Part shown: one piece after another, positions 1-9,937 of the stretch | Position numbering within the stretch: the first letter of the stretch is position 1 | How the letters are laid out: every line of letters starts with the position of its first letter | Assembly (NCBI RefSeq): GCF_034353875.1 | Contig: NZ_CP133784.1 | Span: 682,001-746,000 of the forward strand | From: Pseudomonas sp. MH9.2 | Lineage (GTDB): Bacteria; Pseudomonadota; Gammaproteobacteria; Pseudomonadales; Pseudomonadaceae | Length of the DNA: 64,000 bases | Direction of reading: 5' to 3' | Notes under the pieces: model-generated | The model's input: only the letters and a program-made list of their open reading frames with translations | The model's database searches: none | Told to the model about the DNA's origin: nothing | Translations under genes and position numbers: made by a program

Positions 1-1
1 A

Positions 2-2281
2 GCTGCCGACCTGACACTCGCGTCCCTGTCCTCGACACTGGCCAAGCATCAGGTCACCGCCAGCACCGAAGTTGTGCTCTTCGATGCCAGCGGAAATGCC
101 GTGGCCTATCCCGACAGCTCAAAACTGATAGTAGAAAGCGGCACTGCTCACCTGGCAAAAGCTCGTGACCTGAGCCCGGCCCTCGCTCGCCTGTTCGACA
201 ACGGTGTTGACGCCAACAACCACTTGAGCGTGGGAAAGCGCTCCTGGGTCGTGGCCCAAAGCACCCTGCAGGAAGGAGGCCCGCAGGGGCTGAAGTTGGC
301 GCTGTTAGTGCCGGAAGACGAATTGCTGGCCGACGCCCTGCGCCTGCGCTGGGAAGGGGCTCTGGTGACATTGACCACGCTGTTGCTGTGCCTTCCACTG
401 GGCTGGCTGATGTCACGAATCATGGTCAAACCCTTGCGGGCACTGGTCAGCGAAGCGGATGCGATTCGCAGCTTCGATTTCAAACATCCTACCAGCCACC
501 GATCATGGGTGCTGGAGGTCGATCAACTTTCACTGTCCATGGCCCGCATGAAGGAAACACTGGCCAGCTTTCTCGAGATCACGGCCAGCCTGTCGGCCGA
601 AACCCGCTTCGAGACGCTGCTGGAGCGTGTTCTGTTCGAAACCGTCAATATCAATCAGGCACAGGCCGGGCTGATTTATTTGCTCGACGGTGACAGCGGG
701 CACCTTGAACCCAAGGGCCTGATCGTCAAGGGCGTCAAACACGACCCGCAGCAATACAGCATCGCCACTCACGACCCGCAAGCAAGTGAGACGCCCTTAT
801 GGCTGCAGGACCTCGCCATGAAAAAAGATCACTGCCTGGTCGCTCTTGGCTTTGATCAGGCACTCGATTTACAAAGCCTGATGAGCGCGCTGGAGGCGCC
901 GCGGATACACCTGTTGGGCATTCGTTTGAGCAATCAGCGAGGGGAAACCATCGGCGTCCTCACCCTCATACACGCGGATACTGGCACCGAGACCGATCTT
1001 GAAAAGCTCAGCCCTGATCGTATTGCATTTATCCAGGCAGTCTCCGGCGCAGCGGCCCTATGCATCGAAAGCCAGCGCCTGCAAGCCAGACAAAAAATGC
1101 TGCTGGACGCTTTCATCCAGATTATCGCGGGTGCCATCGACGCCAAAAGCCCTTACACCGGCGGCCACTGCCAGCGCGTGCCAGTACTTACGTTCATGCT
1201 TGCTCGCGCGGCGGCGGCCAGCCAACAACCGGCTTTTCGCAATTACCAGCCGACCGAGGACGAATGGGAGACCTTGCATATTGCTGCCTGGTTACACGAC
1301 TGCGGCAAGGTCACCACGCCCGAGTATGTCGTGGACAAGGCCACTAAGCTGGAAACCTTGTACGACCGCATCCATGAAGTCCGCACCCGCTTCGAAGTGC
1401 TGAAACGCGATGCCTGGGTCGACTACTGGAAAGCCAAGGCGCAGGACGGCGACGAAGTGTCATTGGCCGCTGCCCGCAATGTTCAACTCAACGAACTGGA
1501 TGCTGACTTCAAGTTTGTCGCCCTCTGCAATCTGGGCAGCGAAGCCATGGCTGATTCAGATTTAGAACATTTGCAAACGATTGCTGCACGGACCTGGATG
1601 CGTACGCTGGACGACCGGATCGGCGTGTCCTGGGAAGAAAACAAACGTCAGGCTCGAAACCCGGCACCGGACTTGCCTGTCAGCGAATCTCTGCTGGCGG
1701 ATCGGCCTGAGCATTTGTTCGAGCGGGCGGCAGCCGAAGATATCCCCGCCGACAACCGCTGGGGCTTCAAGCTTGAGGTTCCGCAGTACAAATTCAACCG
1801 AGGCGAACTGTACAACTTGAGCATCACCCGAGGCACCTTGACTCGTGAGGAGCGCTACGTCATCAACCATCATATGGTGCAGACCATTCTGATGCTGAGC
1901 CGCCTACCCTTCCCCAGCCATCTGCAGGGGGTCGCCGAAATCGCTGGCGGCCATCACGAAAAAATGGACGGCACGGGTTACCCGAAACGATTGAAACGCG
2001 ACGAAATGAGTCTGGCAGCGCGAATGATGGCCATCGCCGACATTTTCGAAGCCCTGACAGCGGCTGATCGACCGTATAAAAAAGGCAAAAGCCTGAGCGA
2101 AGCACTCACGATCATGGCTCAAATGTGTCGCGATGCGCATATCGACCCGGAGCTGTTTCAGTTGTTTGTCCAAACGGATATCTATCAGCACTACGCCTCT
2201 GATTTTCTGCAGCCGCAACAAATCGATGCCGTCGACAAAAGCAGTATTTTGGAGAAAGCCGGATTGAGTACACGGGGATAA
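2..2281 (+). CDS. HD-GYP domain phosphohydrolase with membrane segment and GAF-like region (5' end outside window)
   Basis: The reading frame is open from the first bases, so the gene starts before the window; the first available start-like codon (GTG at 74) is internal. Order in the visible part: end of an extracytoplasmic sensor, a membrane segment near residues 117-137, a HAMP-like linker, a GAF-like region (about 190-350), then the HD-GYP domain. The metal-binding HDCGK lies at residue 432 and HHEKMDGTGYP at 651, so both signatures of a cyclic-di-GMP phosphodiesterase are intact. The roughly 219 residues between them are far more than the family norm of about 55-60, which implies an inserted segment. 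Membrane-bound c-di-GMP hydrolysis is inferred from the family. It ends just before a bidirectional terminator shared with yggL. Confidence 0.85.
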   Translation, partial: AADLTLASLSSTLAKHQVTASTEVVLFDASGNAVAYPDSSKLIVESGTAHLAKARDLSPALARLFDNGVDANNHLSVGKRSWVVAQSTLQEGGPQGLKLALLVPEDELLADALRLRWEGALVTLTTLLLCLPLGWLMSRIMVKPLRALVSEADAIRSFDFKHPTSHRSWVLEVDQLSLSMARMKETLASFLEITASLSAETRFETLLERVLFETVNINQAQAGLIYLLDGDSGHLEPKGLIVKGVKHDPQQYSIATHDPQASETPLWLQDLAMKKDHCLVALGFDQALDLQSLMSALEAPRIHLLGIRLSNQRGETIGVLTLIHADTGTETDLEKLSPDRIAFIQAVSGAAALCIESQRLQARQKMLLDAFIQIIAGAIDAKSPYTGGHCQRVPVLTFMLARAAAASQQPAFRNYQPTEDEWETLHIAAWLHDCGKVTTPEYVVDKATKLETLYDRIHEVRTRFEVLKRDAWVDYWKAKAQDGDEVSLAAARNVQLNELDADFKFVALCNLGSEAMADSDLEHLQTIAARTWMRTLDDRIGVSWEENKRQARNPAPDLPVSESLLADRPEHLFERAAAEDIPADNRWGFKLEVPQYKFNRGELYNLSITRGTLTREERYVINHHMVQTILMLSRLPFPSHLQGVAEIAGGHHEKMDGTGYPKRLKRDEMSLAARMMAIADIFEALTAADRPYKKGKSLSEALTIMAQMCRDAHIDPELFQLFVQTDIYQHYASDFLQPQQIDAVDKSSILEKAGLSTRG

Positions 2282-2313
2282 ACAGGACATCAGCCAGAGC
2301 GTTGCACTCGGCG

Positions 2314-2345
2314 AAAAAAGCAGGCTCTGGAGCCTGCTTCTTCTT
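2314..2345. terminator. Bidirectional intrinsic terminator between the HD-GYP gene and yggL
   Basis: A perfect 8-bp inverted repeat (GCAGGCTC/GAGCCTGC, 2320-2337) has an A-run on its left and a T-rich stretch on its right. It can therefore end transcripts from both convergent genes. Confidence 0.75.
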
Positions 2346-2351
2346 ACACCA

Positions 2352-2696
2352 TCACACTACCGGATTGATCGACTTTTCCGGGTACCACACGTCGATCAAA
2401 GGGCTGACGGTCAATTCTGTCAGTTCGCTGCGGCTTTTCAGCCAGGCTTCGACCTTGACACGCTGCTCTTCGTTGACCGAACCACGTTTGCTCAAGCAAA
2501 CCAGACCGAAGTCATCGCCGCCAACATAGTTCAAACCGTTGGCTTCCATGGCATCTGTCAGGAAAGCGTCGAGGAAGGCATCAATAGCCTGATCGTCCAG
2601 GTCTTGTTTGAAGTCCAGGTTCAGCTCAAAACCCAGCTCCTGGAATTCATCCACGCAGAGTTTTTTGCGCAGACGGCGGGAACGGTTAGTGGCCAT
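2352..2696 (-). CDS. yggL: YggL family 50S ribosome-associated protein (DUF469)
   Basis: A 114-residue acidic protein with a basic N-terminus (MATNRSRRLRKKL), matching the YggL/DUF469 family in length and in the FELNLDF and GLNYVGGDDFG segments. The family is reported to associate with the large ribosomal subunit; its exact role is unclear. I chose the start at 2696 because TGAGGATTG lies 5-6 bases upstream and the basic start is typical of the family; a longer frame to 2813 lacks such a site. It converges with the upstream HD-GYP gene. Confidence 0.9.
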   Translation of the reverse strand: MATNRSRRLRKKLCVDEFQELGFELNLDFKQDLDDQAIDAFLDAFLTDAMEANGLNYVGGDDFGLVCLSKRGSVNEEQRVKVEAWLKSRSELTELTVSPLIDVWYPEKSINPVV

Positions 2697-2989
2697 GGAA
2701 CAATCCTCATAAGTAATAACGGGCGGCACTTTACCAGTTTGGGCCATTAAATGCCCGCCTCCGTGCCAATGTTTGCGTGCCGTCGGGGCCGACACAGCAA
2801 AATAACCCATCAATGGTAAAAAATAGCCGATTGGACGGCTACGCCACGGCGCAAGTCACCCGCGCTTGGGGCATAATGCCGCTCAATATCGAGCTTTTTA
2901 AGTACCGACCATTCATCTGTCGGTGAAACAGGGTATTGAATCGCCGTTTTCATTTCGGTTGACGTTGCGATGATTGAGGGAATCCATCC

Positions 2990-4501
2990 ATGCCCTCCAT
3001 TTACCCCCTCCTCAGTAGCAGGGTTTTATTTCACATGATCAAATCTTTACGTCACTTATTTTTCGCCGGCCTTTTTTTGCCCTTGGCGATGCCAGTCACT
3101 GCGGCCCCCGTCAATACCTCGCTACCGCCCAAGGTTCAACAGGCCCTCAAAGCCGCCAAGCTGCAGAATAATGCCTTGTCCCTGGTGATGCTGCCGCTCA
3201 ACGGTCCCGGCACCCCGACCGTGTTCAATGCCGATGTCTCAGTCAACCCGGCGTCGACCATGAAGCTCGTCACCACCTATGCGGCGCTGGAAATGCTCGG
3301 CCCTACGCATCAATGGAAAACCGAATTTTTCACTGACGGCACCCTGAACAATGGCGTGTTGCGTGGCAACCTCTACCTCAAGGGTGGTGGTGATCCCAAG
3401 CTCAACATGGAAAAACTCTGGCTTCTGATGCGTGACTTGCGTGCCAACGGTGTGCAACAGGTGACTGGCGATCTGGTCCTGGATCGCAGCCATTTCATCC
3501 AGCCGCAATTGCCGGTGTTCAACGACGACGGCAATGATGAGAACAAGCCGTTTCTGGTCAAGCCCGACTCACTGATGATTAACCTCAAGGCCTTGCGCTT
3601 TGTCGCGCGCAACGACTCCGGCAAAGTGCTGGTGTCTGTAGAGCCACCGATTGCCAGCATTCATGTCGACAATCAGGTCAAGGCGCTGGCCTCGAACAAA
3701 TGCACCGGAGACATGCGCTATAACCCGGTAACCCAGGCTGATGGCAGCATTACCGTCGTGGTCAACGGTCAGTTGGGCGAAGGCTGCAGTTCGCAGACCT
3801 ATTTGTCGCTACTGGACCATCCGACTTACGCGGCGGGCGCAGTACGCGCAATCTGGCAGGAACTGGGCGGCACCATTCTGGGCAAGGATCGGGTCGATGT
3901 CGTGCCCGGCAACGCCAAGCTGCTGGCCAAAGCGTTTTCCCCGGATTTGGCAGAAATCATTCGTGACATCAATAAATTCAGCAACAACACAATGGCTCAG
4001 CAATTGTTCCTGAGCCTTGGCGCGAAGTTCCGCAATGAAGCAGACGGCGATGATGCCAAAGCCGCGCAACGCGTGGTTCGTCAATGGCTGGCGAAGAAGG
4101 GCATCACTGCGCCGCACCTGGTGATGGAGAATGGCTCGGGGCTGTCGCGCGCCGAGCGGGTCAGTGCGCGTGAAATGGCGACTTTGCTACAGGCTGCCTG
4201 GCGCAGCCCCTACGCAGCGGAATTCATGAGTTCTCTGCCGCTGGCGGGCATGGACGGCACCATGCGCAAGCGCCTCAAAACTACGCAGATGAGGGGCGAA
4301 GCGCACATCAAGACCGGCACCCTGAATACCGTCCGCGCAATTGCCGGTTTCAGCCGCGACATCAATGGCAATACCTGGGCGGTGGTCGCGATCCTCAATG
4401 ACTCACGCGTAGGCGGCACATCTTCGGTGCTCGATGAAGTCCTGCTCGATCTGTATCGCCAACCGAAGCTGGTCAACACCGCCATTTCACTGCAACAGTA
4501 A
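2990..4501 (+). CDS. dacB: D-alanyl-D-alanine carboxypeptidase/endopeptidase (PBP4)
   Basis: A periplasmic penicillin-binding protein of the S13 family that trims D-Ala from peptidoglycan stem peptides and cuts cross-links. All three active-site motifs are present: STMK (in PASTMKLV), SNN (in NKFSNNTMAQ) and KTG (in AHIKTGTL). A signal peptide is visible (SLRHLFFAGLFLPLAM, with likely cleavage after TAA). The length of 503 residues fits DacB. GAGGG sits 9 bases before the ATG at 2990; an internal ATG at 3035 would leave a shorter signal peptide and is the alternative start. It is a single-gene unit followed by a long hairpin. Confidence 0.93.
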   Translation: MPSIYPLLSSRVLFHMIKSLRHLFFAGLFLPLAMPVTAAPVNTSLPPKVQQALKAAKLQNNALSLVMLPLNGPGTPTVFNADVSVNPASTMKLVTTYAALEMLGPTHQWKTEFFTDGTLNNGVLRGNLYLKGGGDPKLNMEKLWLLMRDLRANGVQQVTGDLVLDRSHFIQPQLPVFNDDGNDENKPFLVKPDSLMINLKALRFVARNDSGKVLVSVEPPIASIHVDNQVKALASNKCTGDMRYNPVTQADGSITVVVNGQLGEGCSSQTYLSLLDHPTYAAGAVRAIWQELGGTILGKDRVDVVPGNAKLLAKAFSPDLAEIIRDINKFSNNTMAQQLFLSLGAKFRNEADGDDAKAAQRVVRQWLAKKGITAPHLVMENGSGLSRAERVSAREMATLLQAAWRSPYAAEFMSSLPLAGMDGTMRKRLKTTQMRGEAHIKTGTLNTVRAIAGFSRDINGNTWAVVAILNDSRVGGTSSVLDEVLLDLYRQPKLVNTAISLQQ

Positions 4502-4532
4502 TCCTGATACCACGTCGCTCGGACGTCCCCCG

Positions 4533-4564
4533 CACCTTCACGCAGGCTTGCCTGCGTGAAGGTG
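4533..4564. terminator. Perfect 15-bp inverted repeat between convergent dacB and diguanylate cyclase genes
   Basis: CACCTTCACGCAGGC and its exact complement flank a 2-base spacer. The position between converging genes suggests a shared terminator, but no T-run follows on either strand, so a REP-like element is also possible. Confidence 0.5.
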
Positions 4565-4592
4565 GCGTATCACACGACAGAACTGTTTTACC

Positions 4593-6953
4593 TCATGACA
4601 ACTCTGGCTCGACGCGATCACGCCCAGCCTGTTTGGCGGCATAAACGCCCGAGTCCGCCCGCAGCAATAGCGAATCACCGCCTTCAACAGGACGCCAGCT
4701 GGCAACACCGAAACTCGCCGTCACCACGCCCACACCCTCAATGGGTTCCCCCCGCAGTACCTGCCATAACTCGAGTGCGAGCGCATGTGCGTTTTCCCCA
4801 GTCGCGTTGGGACACAACACCATGAACTCCTCGCCACCTAGCCGACAGAACACATCATCTTGCCTTAAGCGCTGATTGATCCGCTGACAAAGCCCTTGCA
4901 GCACATGGTCGCCCATCGCATGACCGAATTGATCGTTGATGCGCTTGAAGTGATCGATGTCGAGCATGATCACCGACAACTCCCCGCCATGCCGATGAAC
5001 CCGAGAGAGTTCGGCCTTGAGCCGCTCCTGAAAATAACGACGGTTGTACACGCCCGTCAGCACGTCCGTCACTGATAGCGCGCGCAGTTCATCCTCAACA
5101 CGCTTCAAGTCAGAAATATCGGAGATAAAGCCATGCCACAGCACCCCGCCGTCGGGTAATCGCTCAGGCATCGCCTCGCCATGCAACCAGCGCTGGCCCT
5201 GGCGTGGCAGCTCGACGCGATACTCCTCACGCCACGGCGTCAGGTGCTCGGCGGAATAGCAAATCGACTTCTTGATTCGCTGCAAATCCATGGGATGGAT
5301 CCGATCGAGTACGGCCTCTACACTTTGCTGCTTTACATCATGAGGCAGTTCGTAGATCCGCCACATACCGCTGTTGGTGTAGGTAAAGAAGGAACTGCCA
5401 TCGCTGTTCAATTGGTATTGATAAATTCCTCCAGGCACCTGTGCGCTAAGCTTTTCCAGCAATTGATCGCGCGCAGCCAACGCTTGATGGGCGCGTTTGC
5501 CTTCAGTGATATCAACGCAGATTGCGAGATAACCCACCCATTGCTGACGCTCATCGCGCACCGCCGTGACCAGCATATTGACCACCAGCGAGCTGCCGTC
5601 ACGACGCACCAGCGTCCATTCCCGTGCAGGATAGGCACCCTCCTCCATCGCCTCGACTAACATCGCCTCGGCAGTCGGCACCTCGCAACCATAACGCTGG
5701 CTCAATGCCTCGCCATGAGCTGAAAGCTCGGTGCCAAGGTGTAAATCCCCCAACGTGAACTGCCCCAGCACTTGATCGCCACTGTAGCCGAGCATCTGCT
5801 GTGCACCCACGTTGAAGGTACTGATGACGCCGCGCAGATCAGTCGCAATGATCGCCACCTGAGTCGCAGCGTTTAGCACGCTGCGCAATTCGGCCGTACG
5901 CCGCTCAACCAGCAGTAAGGCGCGTTGACGCTGATTGACCAGGCTATACAGCAAAACGCTGAGGATCAGACTCAGCAATCCCCCCAACACAATCACGCTG
6001 GTCGACGACGACCGGTTGGCAGCAATAAAAACAGCGGATGGACGAAGTTCCAGCAGATAACGTCGGTCTGCCATGCTCAACAGCGTACTGATGCGCAGAT
6101 TGCTTTCCACCGCCTGGTTTGCCGACTGATACAGCAGCTCGGGCTGCTCTGGCGAAGAAAGGTCGAACAGCTGCAACGCCAGATTGTCGCGATCCTGGGC
6201 GGGCAACCCTTCGGACATCAATATGCGCAGACCGATCACCGCCATCACGTACCCAGACAATGCCTGTTTCTTCGCGCCGCCATCGACTACCGATAACAGC
6301 ACGGGTGCCACCAGCAATAGACCACTGGTATTCGCGGGCTCAAGCCCCACCAGATCCATTCGTGGCGACACGGCCATGCTGCCTCGTTGCGCGGCACGCT
6401 CAAGCGTGGCTCGGCGAATACTTTCAGACATCACATCAAAGCCCAGCGGCAGCGGCTCTGTGCTTCTGGATTGGGTATACAGGACTGGGAAGTACTCAGG
6501 GCGATCAACAGCAGGCGTTAGCTGACCGCTCGGGGACAGATCGCGAACGGTGAAATCGGTCAGCCCCTGTGCGCGCGCGTGCGTCTCAAACTGCGAACGT
6601 TCTGCGCCAGGGACCCTTGGCGCCCAGGAATACGCCTGCGTAACCACCAGTAAAGGCGCCGCGTAACCATCGAACTCAGCTTGAGTGATCTGGTCGGAGA
6701 AAACGAAGAAACGGCGAAGGCCATCCAGGCGCTGGACTTGATCGTCGAAACGTTCCTGAATACGACTGAAGCGTTCGCTGGCCAACAGATTGAAACGCTG
6801 ATCAAGTCGGCGTTGGTGCATGTCGGCGCTGGCCGACACGAGCATCGCGGTCAGCACAGCACCTGCCGCAAAAGCCAGGATCGCTGCGGACGGCGCAAGC
6901 GCGTCTTCGTGGATCAAGCCGAGAATTCTGGACCGAACGCTGTTTGGCGACAT
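4593..6953 (-). CDS. Membrane diguanylate cyclase with CHASE, two PAS and GGDEF domains
   Basis: This 786-residue protein has a membrane segment at about 20-42, a CHASE-type extracytoplasmic sensor, a second membrane segment at about 317-340, two PAS/PAC modules (about 355-480 and 500-615) and a C-terminal GGDEF domain. The active site reads GGEEF at about 706, so c-di-GMP synthesis is expected. RQDD lies five residues before it and matches the RxxD inhibitory site, so product feedback is likely. There is no EAL domain. It appears to be a single gene downstream of rlmKL on the same strand, separated by a C/G-rich hairpin. The ligand is unknown. Confidence 0.92.
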   Translation of the reverse strand: MSPNSVRSRILGLIHEDALAPSAAILAFAAGAVLTAMLVSASADMHQRRLDQRFNLLASERFSRIQERFDDQVQRLDGLRRFFVFSDQITQAEFDGYAAPLLVVTQAYSWAPRVPGAERSQFETHARAQGLTDFTVRDLSPSGQLTPAVDRPEYFPVLYTQSRSTEPLPLGFDVMSESIRRATLERAAQRGSMAVSPRMDLVGLEPANTSGLLLVAPVLLSVVDGGAKKQALSGYVMAVIGLRILMSEGLPAQDRDNLALQLFDLSSPEQPELLYQSANQAVESNLRISTLLSMADRRYLLELRPSAVFIAANRSSSTSVIVLGGLLSLILSVLLYSLVNQRQRALLLVERRTAELRSVLNAATQVAIIATDLRGVISTFNVGAQQMLGYSGDQVLGQFTLGDLHLGTELSAHGEALSQRYGCEVPTAEAMLVEAMEEGAYPAREWTLVRRDGSSLVVNMLVTAVRDERQQWVGYLAICVDITEGKRAHQALAARDQLLEKLSAQVPGGIYQYQLNSDGSSFFTYTNSGMWRIYELPHDVKQQSVEAVLDRIHPMDLQRIKKSICYSAEHLTPWREEYRVELPRQGQRWLHGEAMPERLPDGGVLWHGFISDISDLKRVEDELRALSVTDVLTGVYNRRYFQERLKAELSRVHRHGGELSVIMLDIDHFKRINDQFGHAMGDHVLQGLCQRINQRLRQDDVFCRLGGEEFMVLCPNATGENAHALALELWQVLRGEPIEGVGVVTASFGVASWRPVEGGDSLLLRADSGVYAAKQAGRDRVEPELS

Positions 6954-7045
6954 AAGCAGAACTCATACGCCAGCGTTGTGGTGCAACCGTGACCATGGCT
7001 CAGTTATAGCCATTTGCCACCAGCTTGCCTAGCCCCACTTGAGTT

Positions 7046-7075
7046 CCCCCCCTAACTAATTAAGCCAGGGGGGGG
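7046..7075 (-). terminator. G/C-run hairpin downstream of rlmKL
   Basis: Runs of seven C and seven to eight G (CCCCCCCT ... AGGGGGGG) flank a 13-base A/T-rich loop just past the rlmKL stop. It is a likely terminator, although no clear T-run follows on the minus strand. Confidence 0.45.
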
Positions 7076-7087
7076 CGTATCGCGGGT

Positions 7088-9358
7088 TCAGCGGGCTGTA
7101 ATACGCCATGCACGGTGAATCTTGCTGTTGCGAGCAAAGTCCGGGTCAACGGTTTGCGCCGTAATTTCTTCGACCGCATAGCGCTCGCTAAGATTCTCAT
7201 CGAGCTGGAACTTGCGGAAATTGTTGGAGAAGTACAACACACCGCCCGGCGCCAGACGCGCCATCGCCAAGTCAAGCAACTGCACCTGATCGCGCTGCAC
7301 GTCGAAGATCCCTTCCATACGTTTGGAATTGGAGAACGTCGGCGGGTCGATGAAAATCAAGTCGTACTCGTCACGACTTGCTTCCAGCCACGCCATGACG
7401 TCGCCCTGCTCCAGACGGTTCTTGTCAGAGAAACCATTGAGCGACAGATTACGTCGAGCCCAATCCAGGTAGGTCTTGGACAGATCCACACTGGTGGTTG
7501 TGCGTGCGCCACCCTTTGCCGCATGCACACTCGCGGTCCCCGTGTAGGCGTACAAGTTCAGGAAGCGCTTGCCCGCGGCCTCACGCTGAATGCGCATGCG
7601 CATCGGCCGGTGATCGAGGAAAAGCCCGGTATCCAGGTAGTCGGTCAGGTTCACCAGCAGCTTGACACCGCCTTCGCTCACCTCAAGGAACTGTCCTTGG
7701 GCACTCTGGCGTTCATACTGCTTAGTGCCGCTCTGGCGCTCACGGCGCTTGATCACCACCCGGCTCTTGTCGATATTCAATGCTTGGGGAATCGCTGCCA
7801 GCGCATCGAACAGACGGGCCGACGCCTTTTCCGGATCGATAGTCTTGGGCGCGGCGTATTCCTGAACGTGAACCCAATCGTGGTACAAATCGATGGCCAA
7901 CGCGTACTCGGGCATGTCGGCATCGTAGACCCGATAGCAATCAATGCCTTCACGACGGACCCACTTGCCCAGCAATTTGAGGTTTTTCTGCAAGCGGTTG
8001 GCAAACATCTGCCCGCCTTCACTCAACCGCGCCTGTTCAATAACCGGCTCAGGTTTGCGAATGGGGTTGCCGTTCTTGTTGTACTTTTCGTACTTGCCGG
8101 GCGCTTCGACTTCAACCGATACATCCGCCTCGATCTGCTCACGCTCAATCTGACGCTGCTCAGGTGTGCGGCGCTCGCCGGTGACGAACTGATCCGGCTG
8201 AACCTTGATCAGCAATAATTTGCACGGCAAGGCGCCGTTCCAGAAGGCATATTGCTTGTGGCTGCGAATACCCATGCGCTTGCCCAGATCCGGCGCGCCG
8301 GTGAACACCGCCGCTTCCCAGTTCAGGCATGCCTGACGCAGACGTTCGCCGAGGTTCTGGTAGAGATAGAGCAAGCTCGCCTCATCACCCAGACGTTCGC
8401 CGTAAGGAGGGTTACAGATGACCAACCCTTTCTGGTTCTGATCGGGACGTGGCTCAAACGTCGCGACTTCGCCCTGATAGACCTTGACCCACTCACTCAT
8501 GCCTGCGCGTTCAATGTTGTTGCGAGCGGGCTGAATCAGGCGTGGATCGGCTTCATAACCGCGAATCCACAGCGGTGGCTTGGCCAGACCGATATCGGCC
8601 CGCGCCTGCGCCTCTTCGTGCAGTTTCTTCCACAAGGCAGGGACGTGCCCGAGCCAGGCCGAAAAACCCCAGCGTTCGCGCTTGAGGTTTGGCGCGATAT
8701 CCGCAGCCATCATCGCCCCTTCCACCAGGAAGGTGCCGACGCCACACATCGGGTCTGTCAGCGCGCCGCCTTGAGCAGCGATGCGCGGCCAGCCGGCCCG
8801 CACCAGAATCGCTGCCGCCAGGTTTTCTTTCAACGGCGCCGCACCCTGCTGCAAGCGGTAACCACGTTGGTGCAAACTGTGTCCAGACAGGTCCAATGAC
8901 AGAATCGCCTCGCCGCGGTCCAGGCGCAGGTGAACGCGCAAGTCCGGGTTGAGCTTATCGACCGAAGGACGCAGGCCCGACGGGGTACGCAGCTTGTCGA
9001 CGATCGCATCCTTGACCTTCAGCGCACCAAAGTGGGTGTTGTCGATCCCCGAACCGTTACCGCTGAACTCCACCGCGAGACTGCCTTCAGCGTCCAGGTG
9101 ATCTTCCCATTCGACATCGAGTACACCGTGATACAGGTCCTCGGCATCTTTCATCGGGAACCGCTTGAGCACCAGCAACACCCGGTTGGCCAGGCGCGAC
9201 CAGAGGCACAGTCGATAGGCCGTCTCCATGTCGCCCATGCCACGAATGGCCGAGGTGTGCTCGCGGGTCTCCTCGAGGCCAAGCCCGGTGGCTTCCTCAG
9301 CGAGCAAACCTTCGAGGCCCTTGGGGCAGGTAAGAAAGAGTTCGTAACGGTCCGACAT
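7088..9358 (-). CDS. rlmKL: Bifunctional 23S rRNA methyltransferase (m2G2445 and m7G2069)
   Basis: A 756-residue fusion. The N-terminal THUMP domain and RlmL-type methyltransferase carry CNPPYGERLGDE, the catalytic NPPY motif for N2-guanine methylation. The C-terminal RlmK-like domain (about 560-740) carries the SAM-binding YAYTGTASVHAA and IDPPTFSNSKR. Together they modify G2445 and G2069 of 23S rRNA in the cytoplasm. The start MSDRYELFLTCPKGLE is typical of the family. The gene is divergent from rmf, placing two ribosome-related genes side by side. Confidence 0.96.
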   Translation of the reverse strand: MSDRYELFLTCPKGLEGLLAEEATGLGLEETREHTSAIRGMGDMETAYRLCLWSRLANRVLLVLKRFPMKDAEDLYHGVLDVEWEDHLDAEGSLAVEFSGNGSGIDNTHFGALKVKDAIVDKLRTPSGLRPSVDKLNPDLRVHLRLDRGEAILSLDLSGHSLHQRGYRLQQGAAPLKENLAAAILVRAGWPRIAAQGGALTDPMCGVGTFLVEGAMMAADIAPNLKRERWGFSAWLGHVPALWKKLHEEAQARADIGLAKPPLWIRGYEADPRLIQPARNNIERAGMSEWVKVYQGEVATFEPRPDQNQKGLVICNPPYGERLGDEASLLYLYQNLGERLRQACLNWEAAVFTGAPDLGKRMGIRSHKQYAFWNGALPCKLLLIKVQPDQFVTGERRTPEQRQIEREQIEADVSVEVEAPGKYEKYNKNGNPIRKPEPVIEQARLSEGGQMFANRLQKNLKLLGKWVRREGIDCYRVYDADMPEYALAIDLYHDWVHVQEYAAPKTIDPEKASARLFDALAAIPQALNIDKSRVVIKRRERQSGTKQYERQSAQGQFLEVSEGGVKLLVNLTDYLDTGLFLDHRPMRMRIQREAAGKRFLNLYAYTGTASVHAAKGGARTTTSVDLSKTYLDWARRNLSLNGFSDKNRLEQGDVMAWLEASRDEYDLIFIDPPTFSNSKRMEGIFDVQRDQVQLLDLAMARLAPGGVLYFSNNFRKFQLDENLSERYAVEEITAQTVDPDFARNSKIHRAWRITAR

Positions 9359-9937
9359 GGGTAATCCAGGGCCTTAAGCGATAAGCGGCGGGGCAACGCA
9401 TTGCCCGACCAGATTTTAAACAGACGCCTTTCTTGGAGACCGCCTGCGTGGCACACATATTGTGCCGGTCCACCGTCATCGGCGCGTTGCGTCGATGCAG
9501 CAGTCAGTCCATCAGCTTGGTGGCCAAAAGACAATTGATCGTTCGATCATCGACCATTTAGGTTGAAGGTCGCTGTAATAAAAAGTCACATCCTGACCCT
9601 TCGTCGTTTTACGGCTGAAAGCAATCCGCCATCATTCGCGTTTGAAAAACCGTATCGGCCTTCATTCAAAGCCTCGGCTCAGGGGGCCTGTGGCAAAAAA
9701 AACCTGCGAATGAGTGTCATGCTTATGGCATTACCACGCCAATAGTTACGTTCTTATGACAAAACGATCATTCACAGAGCTAAGCGCATTGGTTAGAACT
9801 CGTCACAGGTTGTCACCGCAACGGTGACAACACCAAGCCCGCGACGCCGGCAGCGGGCACCAACGGCAGAAGATTCTGCCCGACCTCAACATGAGGTCAT
9901 CAGGGACATTACAGTCAACAAACGAGGGCAACACCCT
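9359..9937. other. Gene-free region between divergent rlmKL and rmf, with two leader hairpins
   Basis: This 579-bp stretch has no convincing coding frame. Close to rmf it holds two adjacent inverted repeats. The first is a perfect 10-bp stem, GTTGTCACCG/CGGTGACAAC, with a CAA loop (9809-9831). The second is GCCCGC/GCGGGC (9837-9858). Neither is followed by a T-run. They probably lie in the rmf 5' untranslated region and could affect mRNA stability or translation; this is inference. Confidence 0.5.

Noticed and set aside
7115..8218. 367-codon plus-strand frame opposite rlmKL
   Set aside because: RlmK motifs on the minus strand are clear; this is an antisense shadow.
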